Assembly: GCA_023386645.1 (NCBI GenBank)
Contig: JAEWJI010000026.1
Coordinates: 1 to 64,000, forward strand
Origin: Pseudomonadota bacterium
Lineage (GTDB): Bacteria; Pseudomonadota; Alphaproteobacteria; Caulobacterales; Caulobacteraceae
Direction of reading: 5' to 3'
Length of the DNA stretch: 64,000 nucleotides
The notes beneath the pieces are model-generated. The model was not told where the DNA came from and ran no database searches. It worked only from the letters and a program-made list of their open reading frames with translations. The translations under genes and the position numbers were made by a program. Positions 35,267 to 44,067 of this stretch are shown one piece after another (within the stretch, counting starts at the first letter, position 1; the number at the start of each line of letters is the position of its first letter).

Positions 35267-37468
35267 TCAGAACCGCTTGCTGAGCGCCACCCCGAACGAG
35301 CGGGGCGCGCCGAAGACGCTGAATCCGATGCCCACGTTCTTGATGATGTGGGTCTGGTATTCCTCGTCGGTCAGGTTCTTCCCATACACCGCCAGTTTGA
35401 GGCCGTTCGGGGCCTCCCAGGAGGCGTAGGCGCTGAGCAGGCCGTGCGCCTCCGACAGGACCTCGGGGTTGTTGGATGGGTCGAAGTAGAAATCGTCAGT
35501 CCACTGGTAGTCGGCCCGCGCCGCGAGAACGCCGCCACCCACGTCCCACTCGCTGTCGATGTAGAGCGTGTACTGGCTCTCCGGCGAGCGCGGCAGGATA
35601 TTGCCCTCATAGGGAAGCACCAACGCACCCGACACCGCGTCTGACGTGAAGTGGGCGTCGAGCGAAGTGTACGAACCGCCCACGGTGATGTTGTAGCTCA
35701 CCGCGAAGGCCGTCTCGATCTCGAAGCCGTCGACTTCGGCCTGGGCGTTCGACGTGACCAGCGTTAGGCCGAGCAGCTCGTAGACCTGCAGGTCGTCGTA
35801 CTCCAGCCGGAACGCGGCGGCGTTGAAGCGCAGTCGGCCGTCCAGCAGGGTCGATTTCAGGCCAACCTCATAGTTATCCAGCAGTTCAGAGCGCAACGGC
35901 GTCGCGGCCTGGGCGCCCGTCTGGGCCGCCGACGGGAAGGCGCCGGCCTTGTAGCCACGGTCGTAGCTGGCGTAGAGGCGCACGTCCTCGACCGGTTCAA
36001 CCGACAGAGCGACCTTCCAGGTCGGTTCCTCGAAGCTGGCGTCGGCGTTGACGTTGTACGGCGTTCCACCCGGCCCCAGGGGGATGCCTGGGGGCGCGTT
36101 CAACCCGCCTTCGTTGTCAACCGCAGCCTGGCGTACCTCGCGGTCATCGTGCGTCCAGCGTGCGCCCAGGGTCAGCTCCCAGATGTCGCCAAACGGAATG
36201 TCCGCTTGGCCGAACGCTGCGTAGCTGGTGTTGGTGGCGTCCTGGAAGAAGGTGACGTCGCCGCCGAAGTTCGGCGGAGCGATCGGCAGAGCCGTGCCGA
36301 CGCGGAACCGCTCAGACCGCTCCACCTCCTCATTGAAGAAGTAGAGGCCGGCCACCCAGCTGACGGGCGAACCCGCGGTCGAAGTCAGCCTGAACTCCTG
36401 ACTGAATTGACGGGCGTTCTCCGAGGCCTGGTCGTCCACCAGCAGCGGGAAGGCCGGGAAGGTCAGGCCCCCCAGATTGTCGCGCCAGTCGTAATCGTTG
36501 TCGCGGTAGGAGGTCAGGGACACGAAGTCGAAGGCGTCGCCCGCGCGCTCCAGGCGACCCGTCAGGCCCCAGTTGGTCCGATCCTGGAAGTTGACCGGCG
36601 AGGAGAAACTCTCGCGCACGCCGAGGCCGCCGCGGAGCGAGTTGATCAGCGCGACGAAGGCCGGAGCGGTCGCGGATGCGGTCACCGGTATGCGGGCGTG
36701 GCCGTCCATCTCGTCCTGAGAGAAGTCCAGCTGACCCAGCATGGTCCATGCGCCGGCGTTCTTGAGAACCGACGCGCGCGCTCCCCACTGCACCCCGCCT
36801 TCTAGGCCCTCGCCCGTCGGGGCGTACTCGGCGTAGCCTTCGTTCTGATTGTAGCGGAAGGCGACGCGGACGGCGGCCGTGTCGGTGAGCTGGCCGTTCA
36901 CCACCCCCTCGACGCCATACTCCTCGAAGCTGCCGATGCGCGCCGTCAGGAGAGCGGAGTCCTCGAAGGCGGGTCGGTTCGTGTAGATGTTCAGTGCGCC
37001 GCCAGACGCGTTGCGGCCGTAAAGCGTGCCTTGCGGACCGCGCAGCACTTCCACGCGGGCAAGGTCGAGAAAGGCAAGCGCGCTGGCGCCGGCGCGGCCG
37101 ATCGACACTTCGTCGATCGAAACCCCGATCGACGGGTCGCTGGCGGCGGAGTCGCTCGTGGTCCCGACGCCGCGAATGTAGAGCTGGGGCTCACCGATGT
37201 TGAACTGGGTCAGGGTGACGCCCGGGGCCTTGCCTGCGATGTCCTGGATGCCCGTGGCTGCGGTCCTTTCCAGCGTTTCCTCGCTGAAGGCCGTGACGGC
37301 GATCGGCACGTCCTGCAGGCTCTGCTCGCGACGCTGCGCGGTGACCACGACATCGTCGAGGGCCGCCGAGGGTTCCTGCGACGCTTCCTGGGCCAGGACC
37401 GGATCAGCGTAGAGGCCCGCCGCCAGCGCGAGAACGGCGACGGACGCCGCGCGTAGTGTGCTCTTCAT
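35267..37468 (-). CDS. TonB-dependent receptor of the catabolic island
   Basis: Outer-membrane receptor of 733 residues. Signal peptide (MKSTLRAASVAVLALAAGLYADPVLA), TonB box DDVVVTAQRREQSLQDVP, plug (GIQDIAGKAPGVTLTQF, VEVLRGPQGTLYGRNASGGALNIYT) and a barrel ending in GVALSKRF. It is of the sphingomonad type common for aromatic and terpenoid uptake. It is divergent from the SDR that begins the catabolic operon, and the 105 bases between them carry repeated CGCAAGT-type motifs. Inference: it imports the hydrophobic substrate or a related compound. Confidence 0.93.
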   Translation of the reverse strand: MKSTLRAASVAVLALAAGLYADPVLAQEASQEPSAALDDVVVTAQRREQSLQDVPIAVTAFSEETLERTAATGIQDIAGKAPGVTLTQFNIGEPQLYIRGVGTTSDSAASDPSIGVSIDEVSIGRAGASALAFLDLARVEVLRGPQGTLYGRNASGGALNIYTNRPAFEDSALLTARIGSFEEYGVEGVVNGQLTDTAAVRVAFRYNQNEGYAEYAPTGEGLEGGVQWGARASVLKNAGAWTMLGQLDFSQDEMDGHARIPVTASATAPAFVALINSLRGGLGVRESFSSPVNFQDRTNWGLTGRLERAGDAFDFVSLTSYRDNDYDWRDNLGGLTFPAFPLLVDDQASENARQFSQEFRLTSTAGSPVSWVAGLYFFNEEVERSERFRVGTALPIAPPNFGGDVTFFQDATNTSYAAFGQADIPFGDIWELTLGARWTHDDREVRQAAVDNEGGLNAPPGIPLGPGGTPYNVNADASFEEPTWKVALSVEPVEDVRLYASYDRGYKAGAFPSAAQTGAQAATPLRSELLDNYEVGLKSTLLDGRLRFNAAAFRLEYDDLQVYELLGLTLVTSNAQAEVDGFEIETAFAVSYNITVGGSYTSLDAHFTSDAVSGALVLPYEGNILPRSPESQYTLYIDSEWDVGGGVLAARADYQWTDDFYFDPSNNPEVLSEAHGLLSAYASWEAPNGLKLAVYGKNLTDEEYQTHIIKNVGIGFSVFGAPRSFGVALSKRF

Positions 37469-37518
37469 GATGTGACGCCCTTCCTATCGGCCTCCGTTGA
37501 TCGGAAGCTCCTCGGGGA

Positions 37519-37562
37519 GACTTGCGCCAACAGACCAGCTTTGCAAGTCTTTCTACGCAAGT
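37519..37562. promoter_or_regulatory. Candidate operator with repeated GCAAGT half-sites
   Basis: GACTTGC at 37519-37525 is the exact inverse of GCAAGTC at 37543-37549, and CGCAAGT recurs at 37556-37562 (its inverse ACTTGCG is at 37520-37526). They lie in the shared promoter region of the TonB-dependent receptor and the SDR operon. Binding by the double-HxlR protein is a guess. Confidence 0.45.
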
Positions 37563-37573
37563 GTGGAGTGTGC

Positions 37574-38488
37574 ATGACCGAGGGTGAACTGAGCGGTGCG
37601 GTCGTGGCCGTAACGGGGGCGGGCCGTGGCTTGGGTCTGGCCTATGCGCTGGACCTGGCTAGCCGAGGCGCCTCTGTGGTGGTGAGCACCAGAGCTCGAC
37701 CCGCAGGAGAACCTGGATCGGCCGAGGCGGCCGTGGCGCAGATCGTGGCGCGCGGTGGGCGCGCGGCGGCCTGTCCGCTGTCGGTCGAGGCGGATGACGC
37801 CGGCGCTCAGCTGCTGGACGCGGCGCTACGGGCGTTCGGTCGACTGGACGGCCTGGTCAACAATGCCGGAGTTCCTGAGGCCAAGTCTCTGCACAAGCAG
37901 ACGATGGCGGAGTTCCGCAGCGTCTTCGAGGTCAATTTCTTCGGCACGCTCAACGTGACCCTGCCGATCTACCGTCACATGCGTGAGCAGGGGGGCGGCC
38001 GCATCGTCATCACCACCTCGGCTGCCGGCTTGCATGGGGTCCACGGAATGGCGGCCTACTCCTCCTCGAAAGCCGCCCTGGTCGGACTCATGCGGGTTCT
38101 GGCGCTGGAGGGCGCGTCGCGGGACGTCAAGGCGAACGCCATCGCCCCTTATGCCCTGACCGGGATGACCGAAGGCTATTTGCCGCACCCGGTAGCGGAA
38201 GCGGTTCCCCCTGAAGCCGTCGCCCCGATCGTGAGTTGGCTGGTTTCGCCGGAATGCCCGCTCAACGGCGAGACCCTGGTCGCCGGGGCGGGGCGCGTGC
38301 GGCGGGCCGTGCGTATCGAGAACATGGGGCTCGAGGTCGGACCCGATCCCGCGCCGACGCAGTTGAGCGCCGCCACCGAGGCGCTGCTCGACCTCGCGGA
38401 GTGGTCCATGCCGCCCGACGGCAATGCGGCGTTCGAGGCCTTTCTCGCCGCGAAGCCGCCGCGATGGCCTCCCGGTGACTTGCGTTAA
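37574..38488 (+). CDS. SDR-family dehydrogenase, multifunctional-enzyme-2 like
   Basis: A 304-residue short-chain dehydrogenase. NAD(P)-binding TGAGRGLG at residues 14-21, NNAG at 96-99, catalytic Ser149, Tyr162 and Lys166 (YSSSK). A C-terminal extension of about 60 residues (RIENMGLEVGPDP) resembles bacterial relatives of 17-beta-hydroxysteroid dehydrogenase type 4, which oxidise 3-hydroxyacyl-CoA esters. The ATG at 37574 has GGAG 5 bases upstream; the in-frame ATG at 37472 would add a segment reading into the receptor promoter. It is the first gene of the forward operon. The hydroxyacyl-CoA role is inferred from similarity and neighbours. Confidence 0.85.
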   Translation: MTEGELSGAVVAVTGAGRGLGLAYALDLASRGASVVVSTRARPAGEPGSAEAAVAQIVARGGRAAACPLSVEADDAGAQLLDAALRAFGRLDGLVNNAGVPEAKSLHKQTMAEFRSVFEVNFFGTLNVTLPIYRHMREQGGGRIVITTSAAGLHGVHGMAAYSSSKAALVGLMRVLALEGASRDVKANAIAPYALTGMTEGYLPHPVAEAVPPEAVAPIVSWLVSPECPLNGETLVAGAGRVRRAVRIENMGLEVGPDPAPTQLSAATEALLDLAEWSMPPDGNAAFEAFLAAKPPRWPPGDLR

Positions 38489-38534
38489 GATACCTTCCTC
38501 TCATACGATGCCGAAGCAGGTTTAGGAGACGGAC

Positions 38535-39998
38535 ATGGCGGATGACGCCGGCGTGGCGAAACGCATCGAGACGGGAGAGCTCAGTGGTCTCAACCTGCTG
38601 AATCCTTACCTGCAGGGGCTGTACGAGCCGGTAGCGACGGAGACGACGGCGCTGGATCTGCCCGTGATCGGTGAGATTCCCCGCGATCTTCACGGCGCTT
38701 TCGTCCGGAATGGACCTAATCCGCGCCAAGCGCCGACAGGACCGCACCACTGGTTCGACGGCGACGGGATGGTCCACGCCATCTATTTCGAGAACGGCAA
38801 GGCGGAGTACCGGAACCGGTACGTCCGAACCGCGGACTTCGTGACCGAGCAGGCTGGGGGAGACTGTGGCGCCGGCGGCGTCCTTCTGCCCTCCGCGCAT
38901 GGGAAGCCGGGGCGGGGCGAGCTCGTCTACAAGGATACCGCGAACACCGACCTGGTGTTCCACGACGGCTCCCTGATGGCGCTGTGGTACATCTCGGGGA
39001 AGCCGGTCCGCGTGAGCGCGCGCACCCTTGAGACGCTCGGCGAGGAGACCTTCGGCGGCGCCTTGCCCCGTCATGTGTCCGCCCATGGCAAGGTGGATCC
39101 GGAAACCGGCGAGTTCTGCTTCTTCGACTATTCCCTATACGAGCCCTGGATGAGCTTCGGGGTCGTCGACGCCCAGAACAACCTGACGAACTTTCAGAAG
39201 GTCGATCTACCGGGGCCCCGCCTGCCCCACGACATGGGCCTGACCCGCAACTACATCATCCTGCACGACCTGCCGGTGATCTTCACCGAGTCCGGCCTCC
39301 GCAATCGGATGTGGCAGATCAAGGTGGCCGACCAGCCCGCGCGCTTCGGCGTGGTTCGCAAGGATGGCAACGGGTCCGACGTCCGCTGGTTCGAGACCGA
39401 GACCTGCTACATCTACCACGTGGTCAACGCCTGGGAGGATGGCGACGAGGTGGTGATGACCGCCTGCATGATGACGCCGAACGGCTATCCTCCGAACCCG
39501 GCCTACGGACCCTATGCGTCAATGGTCAACGTCCTGGCGCTGAACGCCGTGCCGGTCGAGTGGCGCATGAACATGGTCACGGGGGAGGTGAAGAAGCGAC
39601 AGCTGGACGACCGCATCGGCGAGTTCCCCGTGGTGAACCTGGACTACACCGGTCGTCCGACGCGCTGGTCCTATCACGTCGCCATGGCCAGGCAGGAGCT
39701 CCAGCGGTTCAAGGGCCTGATCAAATACGACCTGACCAGCGGCGCGGCGCAGACGTTCGACTTCGCCGACGGCGTCGGCGGCTCCGAACCCGCGTTCGCG
39801 CCGCGCATCGGGGCGCGGGACGAGGACGACGGGTATGTCGTCGCCTTCACCACCGACGAGGCGAGCGGCAAGTCCGAGGTCGTTGTGCTGGACGCCAAGG
39901 ACATCGCCGCCGGCCCGCTGGCTCGCGTGCTCCTGCCGGTTCGGGTGCCTGCCGGGTTCCACGGCACATGGGCGCCGGGCGACCAGATCGCGGCCTGA
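38535..39998 (+). CDS. Carotenoid/stilbene cleavage oxygenase family (RPE65-like), copy 1
   Basis: A 487-residue non-haem iron oxygenase that splits a C=C bond of carotenoids, apocarotenoids or hydroxystilbenes into two aldehydes. The four iron-binding histidines are visible as H184 (VSAHGKVD), H232 (LPHDMG), H295 (YHVVNAW) and H476 (AGFHGTWAPG). The N-terminus has GEIPRDLHGAFVRNGPNP and WFDGDGMVHA. The substrate is not predictable by eye. It is 9 bases before a thiolase gene. A distant second copy lies at 49928-51511 on the other strand. Aldehyde products would suit the PaaN-type dehydrogenase downstream. Confidence 0.9.
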   Translation: MADDAGVAKRIETGELSGLNLLNPYLQGLYEPVATETTALDLPVIGEIPRDLHGAFVRNGPNPRQAPTGPHHWFDGDGMVHAIYFENGKAEYRNRYVRTADFVTEQAGGDCGAGGVLLPSAHGKPGRGELVYKDTANTDLVFHDGSLMALWYISGKPVRVSARTLETLGEETFGGALPRHVSAHGKVDPETGEFCFFDYSLYEPWMSFGVVDAQNNLTNFQKVDLPGPRLPHDMGLTRNYIILHDLPVIFTESGLRNRMWQIKVADQPARFGVVRKDGNGSDVRWFETETCYIYHVVNAWEDGDEVVMTACMMTPNGYPPNPAYGPYASMVNVLALNAVPVEWRMNMVTGEVKKRQLDDRIGEFPVVNLDYTGRPTRWSYHVAMARQELQRFKGLIKYDLTSGAAQTFDFADGVGGSEPAFAPRIGARDEDDGYVVAFTTDEASGKSEVVVLDAKDIAAGPLARVLLPVRVPAGFHGTWAPGDQIAA

Positions 39999-40007
39999 GG
40001 AGCAGCC

Positions 40008-41153
40008 ATGCAGGCCTATATCCGCGACGCCGTTCGCACGCCCCGCGCTAAGGCGCGGCCCGATGGCGGCCTGGCGACGTTGAAACCGCACGAACTGGTG
40101 GAGGGCCTGATTGACGCGCTCGATGAACGCAATGGCGGCCAGGCGCGCAAGGCTGAGGCGCTGATCCTGGGCGCGGTCGGACAGGTGGGCGCCCAGGGGG
40201 GCAATGTCGCTCTGGTGTCGAAGCTGCACGCCGGCCTACCGGATGAGGCCTTCGCCTTCAGCCTGAACAACTTTTGCGTCTCTGGCTTGACGGCGATCGG
40301 TCAGGCGGCCGCACTGGTGGAGGCTGGCGGGATCAGGACCGCCCTGGCTGGCGGCGTGGAGATGATGTCGCGCGTGCCCTTTATGGGCGACCGAGCGGAC
40401 TATTACGAAGACGCCAGCTTCCCCCGCCGGACCCGATATATCCCCGTCGCCTTGGCCGCCGATCGGCTGGCGGAGGATGTCGGGGTCAGCCGCGAGGAGA
40501 TGGACGCAGCGGCTCTGAGGTCGCAGCAACGCACGGCGGCTGCGGAGGGAACGGCGCTCACCCGTTCCCGCATCCCGCTGAACGGGCTCGATCGCGAGGA
40601 GCCGGCCCGCGCCTCCACCACGGCCGAGAGCCTCGCGGCGATGGAGCCGGCCTTCGCCCTGCTGGCGGAGCAATACGCCGAGGCGCTCGACCGGCGGAAG
40701 ATCGATCATCGCCATACCGTCGCCCACGCCCCGCCGATGTGCGATGGCGCCGCCCTGGCCCTGGTCACCAGTGACGCCCAGGGGGCGCGGGCCCGGGTGG
40801 TCGCGTACGCCGAGGCCGGCGGCGATCCCGAGGCCTCGCTGACAGCTGGTTTCGCCGCGATGGACCGGGTGCTGGTCCAAGCCGGGCTCACGCTCGCGGA
40901 CATGGACCGCATTGAGTTCATGGAGGCCTTCGCCGTCACCATCGTGAAGTTCCTGCGCGAACACGTGGACCCGGAGAAGGTCAATGTTGGCGGCGGCCAT
41001 CTTGCCAAGGGCCATCCCATGGGCGCCACCGGCGCCATCCTGCTATCGTCGCTGCTCGACGCATTGGACGCCTGCGAAGGCCGCTATGGCCTGGTCGTGG
41101 CGGCCGGGGCCCAGGGCGTCGGCTCCGCCATGGTCGTGGAGCGGATGGGCTGA
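40008..41153 (+). CDS. Thiolase-family acyltransferase with altered catalytic residues
   Basis: A 381-residue thiolase. The nucleophile Cys90 is present in NNFCVSGLTA and the base histidine in LAKGHPMGATG. Two other usual residues are changed: the NEAFA motif reads MEAFA, and the C-terminal Cys motif (CxGxGxG) reads AAGAQGVG, with alanine in place of the second catalytic cysteine. It may therefore cleave, transfer or condense acyl-CoA by a modified mechanism. The ends are tight: 9 bases after the oxygenase, one base overlap (TGATG) with the PaaN gene. Confidence 0.85.
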   Translation: MQAYIRDAVRTPRAKARPDGGLATLKPHELVEGLIDALDERNGGQARKAEALILGAVGQVGAQGGNVALVSKLHAGLPDEAFAFSLNNFCVSGLTAIGQAAALVEAGGIRTALAGGVEMMSRVPFMGDRADYYEDASFPRRTRYIPVALAADRLAEDVGVSREEMDAAALRSQQRTAAAEGTALTRSRIPLNGLDREEPARASTTAESLAAMEPAFALLAEQYAEALDRRKIDHRHTVAHAPPMCDGAALALVTSDAQGARARVVAYAEAGGDPEASLTAGFAAMDRVLVQAGLTLADMDRIEFMEAFAVTIVKFLREHVDPEKVNVGGGHLAKGHPMGATGAILLSSLLDALDACEGRYGLVVAAGAQGVGSAMVVERMG

Positions 41154-42844
41154 TGGACGGGTCGGCCTCTCCCCTGGACGAGCGACGTCGCACCCTGGTC
41201 GTGCGCCATGCGCCGACTCTGGACGCAGCGATCGAGGCGGTGCGGACGCGCCGCGCCTGGAGCCCGTTCAAAGACTCGCCATCCAGCAAGATCCACGGGC
41301 CGGAAAAGCCCGTCGCGGGCAAGGCCGCCTTCGAGGCACGGTTGGGGAAGGCTTTCGGGCTCGGCCAACCGGGCGTCGTCGACCAAGTCGGGGAAGAGGT
41401 CTCTCCCTTCACCGGCAAGGCCTTGGGCATCACCTATGCTGCCTGTGACCCTCAGGCCCTGGTCGCGGCCGCCATGGACGCTCTGCCGGCCTGGGCCCGC
41501 GCCGATCCGGACCTGCGGCTCGCCCTGTGCCTGGAGATGGCCGAGCGGCTCTACGACCGGAACTTCGAGATGGCGCACGCCGTCATGCACGTGGCGGGGC
41601 AGAGCTTCACCCAGGCCTTCTCGGGCTCCGGGCCCAACGCCCTGGACCGCGGCATCGAGGCGCTAGCCTATGCCGCCAAGGCCATGCGCGATGTAACCCC
41701 CTCGGCCGAATACAGGCGGGATTTCGCTGGTCAGCCCGTGGCGCTGGAGAAGACCTATCGGCTGGTTCCGCGCGGCGTCGGCCTGGTGATCTGCTGCGCT
41801 TCCTTCCCGACCTGGAACGCCTATCCAGCCATGTTCGCGAGCCTGGCGACCGGCAATCCAGTGATCGTCAAGCCTCACCCGATCGCCGTCCTGCCGATGG
41901 CTCTGGTGGTCGAGACCTGCCGCGAGGTGCTGGCGCAGCACGGCTTCGATCCGAACCTGTTGACCCTGGCCGTCGACACCCTGGCCGATCCGGTCGCCGG
42001 CCGTCTGGTCGATCATCCCGACGTCCAGATCATCGACTTCACAGGGAGCCCTCGCTACGGCGGCCATCTGGAGCGGACAGTCACCGGCAAGCTGCTGTTC
42101 ACCGAGACGGCCGGCGTGAACAGCGTCGTCATCGAAAGCGTCGAGGACCTCGACGCGGTCGCCCGGGCCATCGCCCGCTCGTCGAGCCTTTTCTCGGCCC
42201 AGATGTGCACCAGCCCGCAGGCGATCTACATCGCGCCGGAGTTGTTCGAGTCCATGTCCGTGGCGATCGTGCGCGAGATCGACGCGATCGCCGCCGACCC
42301 GGGTCAGGCCGCCGGCATCATGGGCGCGATCCAAGGCGACATCAGCCTGAAGGTGGTCGCCGAGGCGCGAGGCGCGGTCGAGCGGCGCTGGGGCGCGCGA
42401 GTTCTGCGCGAAGCTGCCCCCTACGTCCATCCCGAGTTCCCCGATGCTCGCACCCTGACGCCGCTGGTGATCGCGGTCGAGACTGAGGGCTGCGAGGACC
42501 TCTATGCCGAGGAGCGGTTCGGCCCTGTGCTGTTCCTGGTGCGACGGCCGGGTCGTGCCGCCGTCGAGGAGGCCACGCGGCTGGCGCGCACCCGCGGTTC
42601 GATATCCAGCTACCTCTATTCGACCGACGAGGACTTCATCGCCTGGGCCGAGCCGCTTTACGAGGCTGCGGGAGCCAATCTGTCGATCAACCTGACCGGC
42701 GCCATGTGGATCAACTTCGCGGCGGCCTACAGCGATTACCACGTCACCGGCCTGAACCCGGCCGGCAACGCCTGCCTCGCCGACCTGGCCTTCGTCGCCT
42801 CGCGCTTCCGGATCGTGCAGCGCCGACGGCCAAGCGCCTCGTGA
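41153..42844 (+). CDS. PaaN-family aldehyde dehydrogenase
   Basis: A 563-residue aldehyde dehydrogenase-fold protein of the PaaN group, named from phenylacetate catabolism. The PaaN-type N-terminus is clear (TLDAAIEAVRTRRAWSPFKDSP), then GLVICCASFPTWNAYPAMFA, the general base Glu318 in LLFTETAG and the nucleophile Cys352 in SAQMCTSPQ. It oxidises an aldehyde to an acid or CoA-linked product; the true substrate is unknown. No other paa gene is nearby, so the enzyme probably serves this island. It overlaps the genes on both sides (1 and 4 bases). Confidence 0.88.
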   Translation: MDGSASPLDERRRTLVVRHAPTLDAAIEAVRTRRAWSPFKDSPSSKIHGPEKPVAGKAAFEARLGKAFGLGQPGVVDQVGEEVSPFTGKALGITYAACDPQALVAAAMDALPAWARADPDLRLALCLEMAERLYDRNFEMAHAVMHVAGQSFTQAFSGSGPNALDRGIEALAYAAKAMRDVTPSAEYRRDFAGQPVALEKTYRLVPRGVGLVICCASFPTWNAYPAMFASLATGNPVIVKPHPIAVLPMALVVETCREVLAQHGFDPNLLTLAVDTLADPVAGRLVDHPDVQIIDFTGSPRYGGHLERTVTGKLLFTETAGVNSVVIESVEDLDAVARAIARSSSLFSAQMCTSPQAIYIAPELFESMSVAIVREIDAIAADPGQAAGIMGAIQGDISLKVVAEARGAVERRWGARVLREAAPYVHPEFPDARTLTPLVIAVETEGCEDLYAEERFGPVLFLVRRPGRAAVEEATRLARTRGSISSYLYSTDEDFIAWAEPLYEAAGANLSINLTGAMWINFAAAYSDYHVTGLNPAGNACLADLAFVASRFRIVQRRRPSAS

Positions 42845-44067
42845 CGCTCGAGGTCTACATCGCCGGCGTGGGCATGACCGCTTTCGGGAAGCGGCAGGCC
42901 GACAGCGTCAAGAGCCTGACAGCCGAAGCGGTAACCGAGGCCCTCGGCGACGCGGGCGCGGCCGTCCGCGACATTGAGGCCGCCTGGTTCGCCAATACGC
43001 GCCAGCCCATGCTGGAGGGCCAGAACACCGTCCGGGGCCAGATCGCCTTGCGCCCGCTTGGGTTGGCCGGGATCCCGGTGGTCAACGTCGAGAACGCCTG
43101 CGCTTCGGGATCCACCGCCCTGATGCAGGCGATGCACTGGCTACAGGCCGGGGCAGGGGACATCGCCCTGGTGGTCGGGGCCGAGAAGATGGTCTTTCCT
43201 GACCGCCCCGAGCGCGTCGCCGCGGCCTTCGAAGGCGGCACGGACGTGCACGACCGGGCCGGCGTGCTGGCCTATCTGCGCGCCATGGGCGGAGTTGAGC
43301 CAGGCCCCGACCGCAGCCTTTTCATGGACCTCTACGCCGCCCAGGCGCGGGCGCACATGGATCGATACGGCACGAGGCCAGCGGACTTCGCCCGCGTGGC
43401 CGCCAAGAACCACACCGCGGCCCGGCACAACCCGCGCTCGCAGTACCACACGCCCATGACTGTCGATGAGGTGCTGGCGGACAAGCCGGTGGTCCACCCC
43501 TTCACCCGCGCCATGTGCGCCCCGGTCAGCGACGGCGCCGCCGCCGTCGTGGTCTGTTCCCCGCGCGGCCTTGAGAGGCTCGGGGCCGGGAGCCGGGCCG
43601 TGCGGATTAGGGGCATGGCTCTCGTCAGCGCCTCGGTGCGTGATCCGGCCGACCTGGAACAGCACATCGGCCGCCGGGCTGCCTCGATCGCCTATGGGCG
43701 TGCAGGTATCGAGCCGGGAGATGTCGACCTGGCCGAGGTGCACGACGCCACGAGCTATGCCGAGGTCCAGCAGATCGAGAACCTCGGGCTGGCTGAGCCC
43801 GGCTCGGTCGGCACCCGACTGGCGCGGGGCGATTTCGCCCTGGGCGGCCATTCTCCGGTGAACGTCTCCGGCGGCCTGGTCGCCAAGGGCCACCCGGTCG
43901 CCGCCACCGGCCTGGCCCAGATTTTCGAATTGACGACCCAGTTGCGAGGCGAGGCGGGTCCGCGCCAGGTCGACGGCGTGCGCATCGCCGTGGCTGAGAA
44001 CGGCGGGGGCTTCCTGGGGGTGGAGGAGGCGGCCACGGTGGTCACGGTTCTGGAGCGAGCAGCGTGA
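42841..44067 (+). CDS. SCP2-type thiolase / lipid-transfer protein, copy 1
   Basis: A 408-residue thiolase of the sterol-carrier-protein-x group used in side-chain degradation of sterols and other branched substrates. Active-site Cys in NVENACASGSTAL, EVHDATSYAEV, and the His in SGGLVAKGHPVAATG. The C-terminal motif AENGGGFLG lacks the second cysteine, as is common in this group. GTG start at 42841 overlaps the PaaN stop (GTGA) and its own stop overlaps the next GTG. It is one of three thiolases in the island; this one and 48696-49916 are the same subgroup. Confidence 0.88.
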   Translation: MTLEVYIAGVGMTAFGKRQADSVKSLTAEAVTEALGDAGAAVRDIEAAWFANTRQPMLEGQNTVRGQIALRPLGLAGIPVVNVENACASGSTALMQAMHWLQAGAGDIALVVGAEKMVFPDRPERVAAAFEGGTDVHDRAGVLAYLRAMGGVEPGPDRSLFMDLYAAQARAHMDRYGTRPADFARVAAKNHTAARHNPRSQYHTPMTVDEVLADKPVVHPFTRAMCAPVSDGAAAVVVCSPRGLERLGAGSRAVRIRGMALVSASVRDPADLEQHIGRRAASIAYGRAGIEPGDVDLAEVHDATSYAEVQQIENLGLAEPGSVGTRLARGDFALGGHSPVNVSGGLVAKGHPVAATGLAQIFELTTQLRGEAGPRQVDGVRIAVAENGGGFLGVEEAATVVTVLERAA

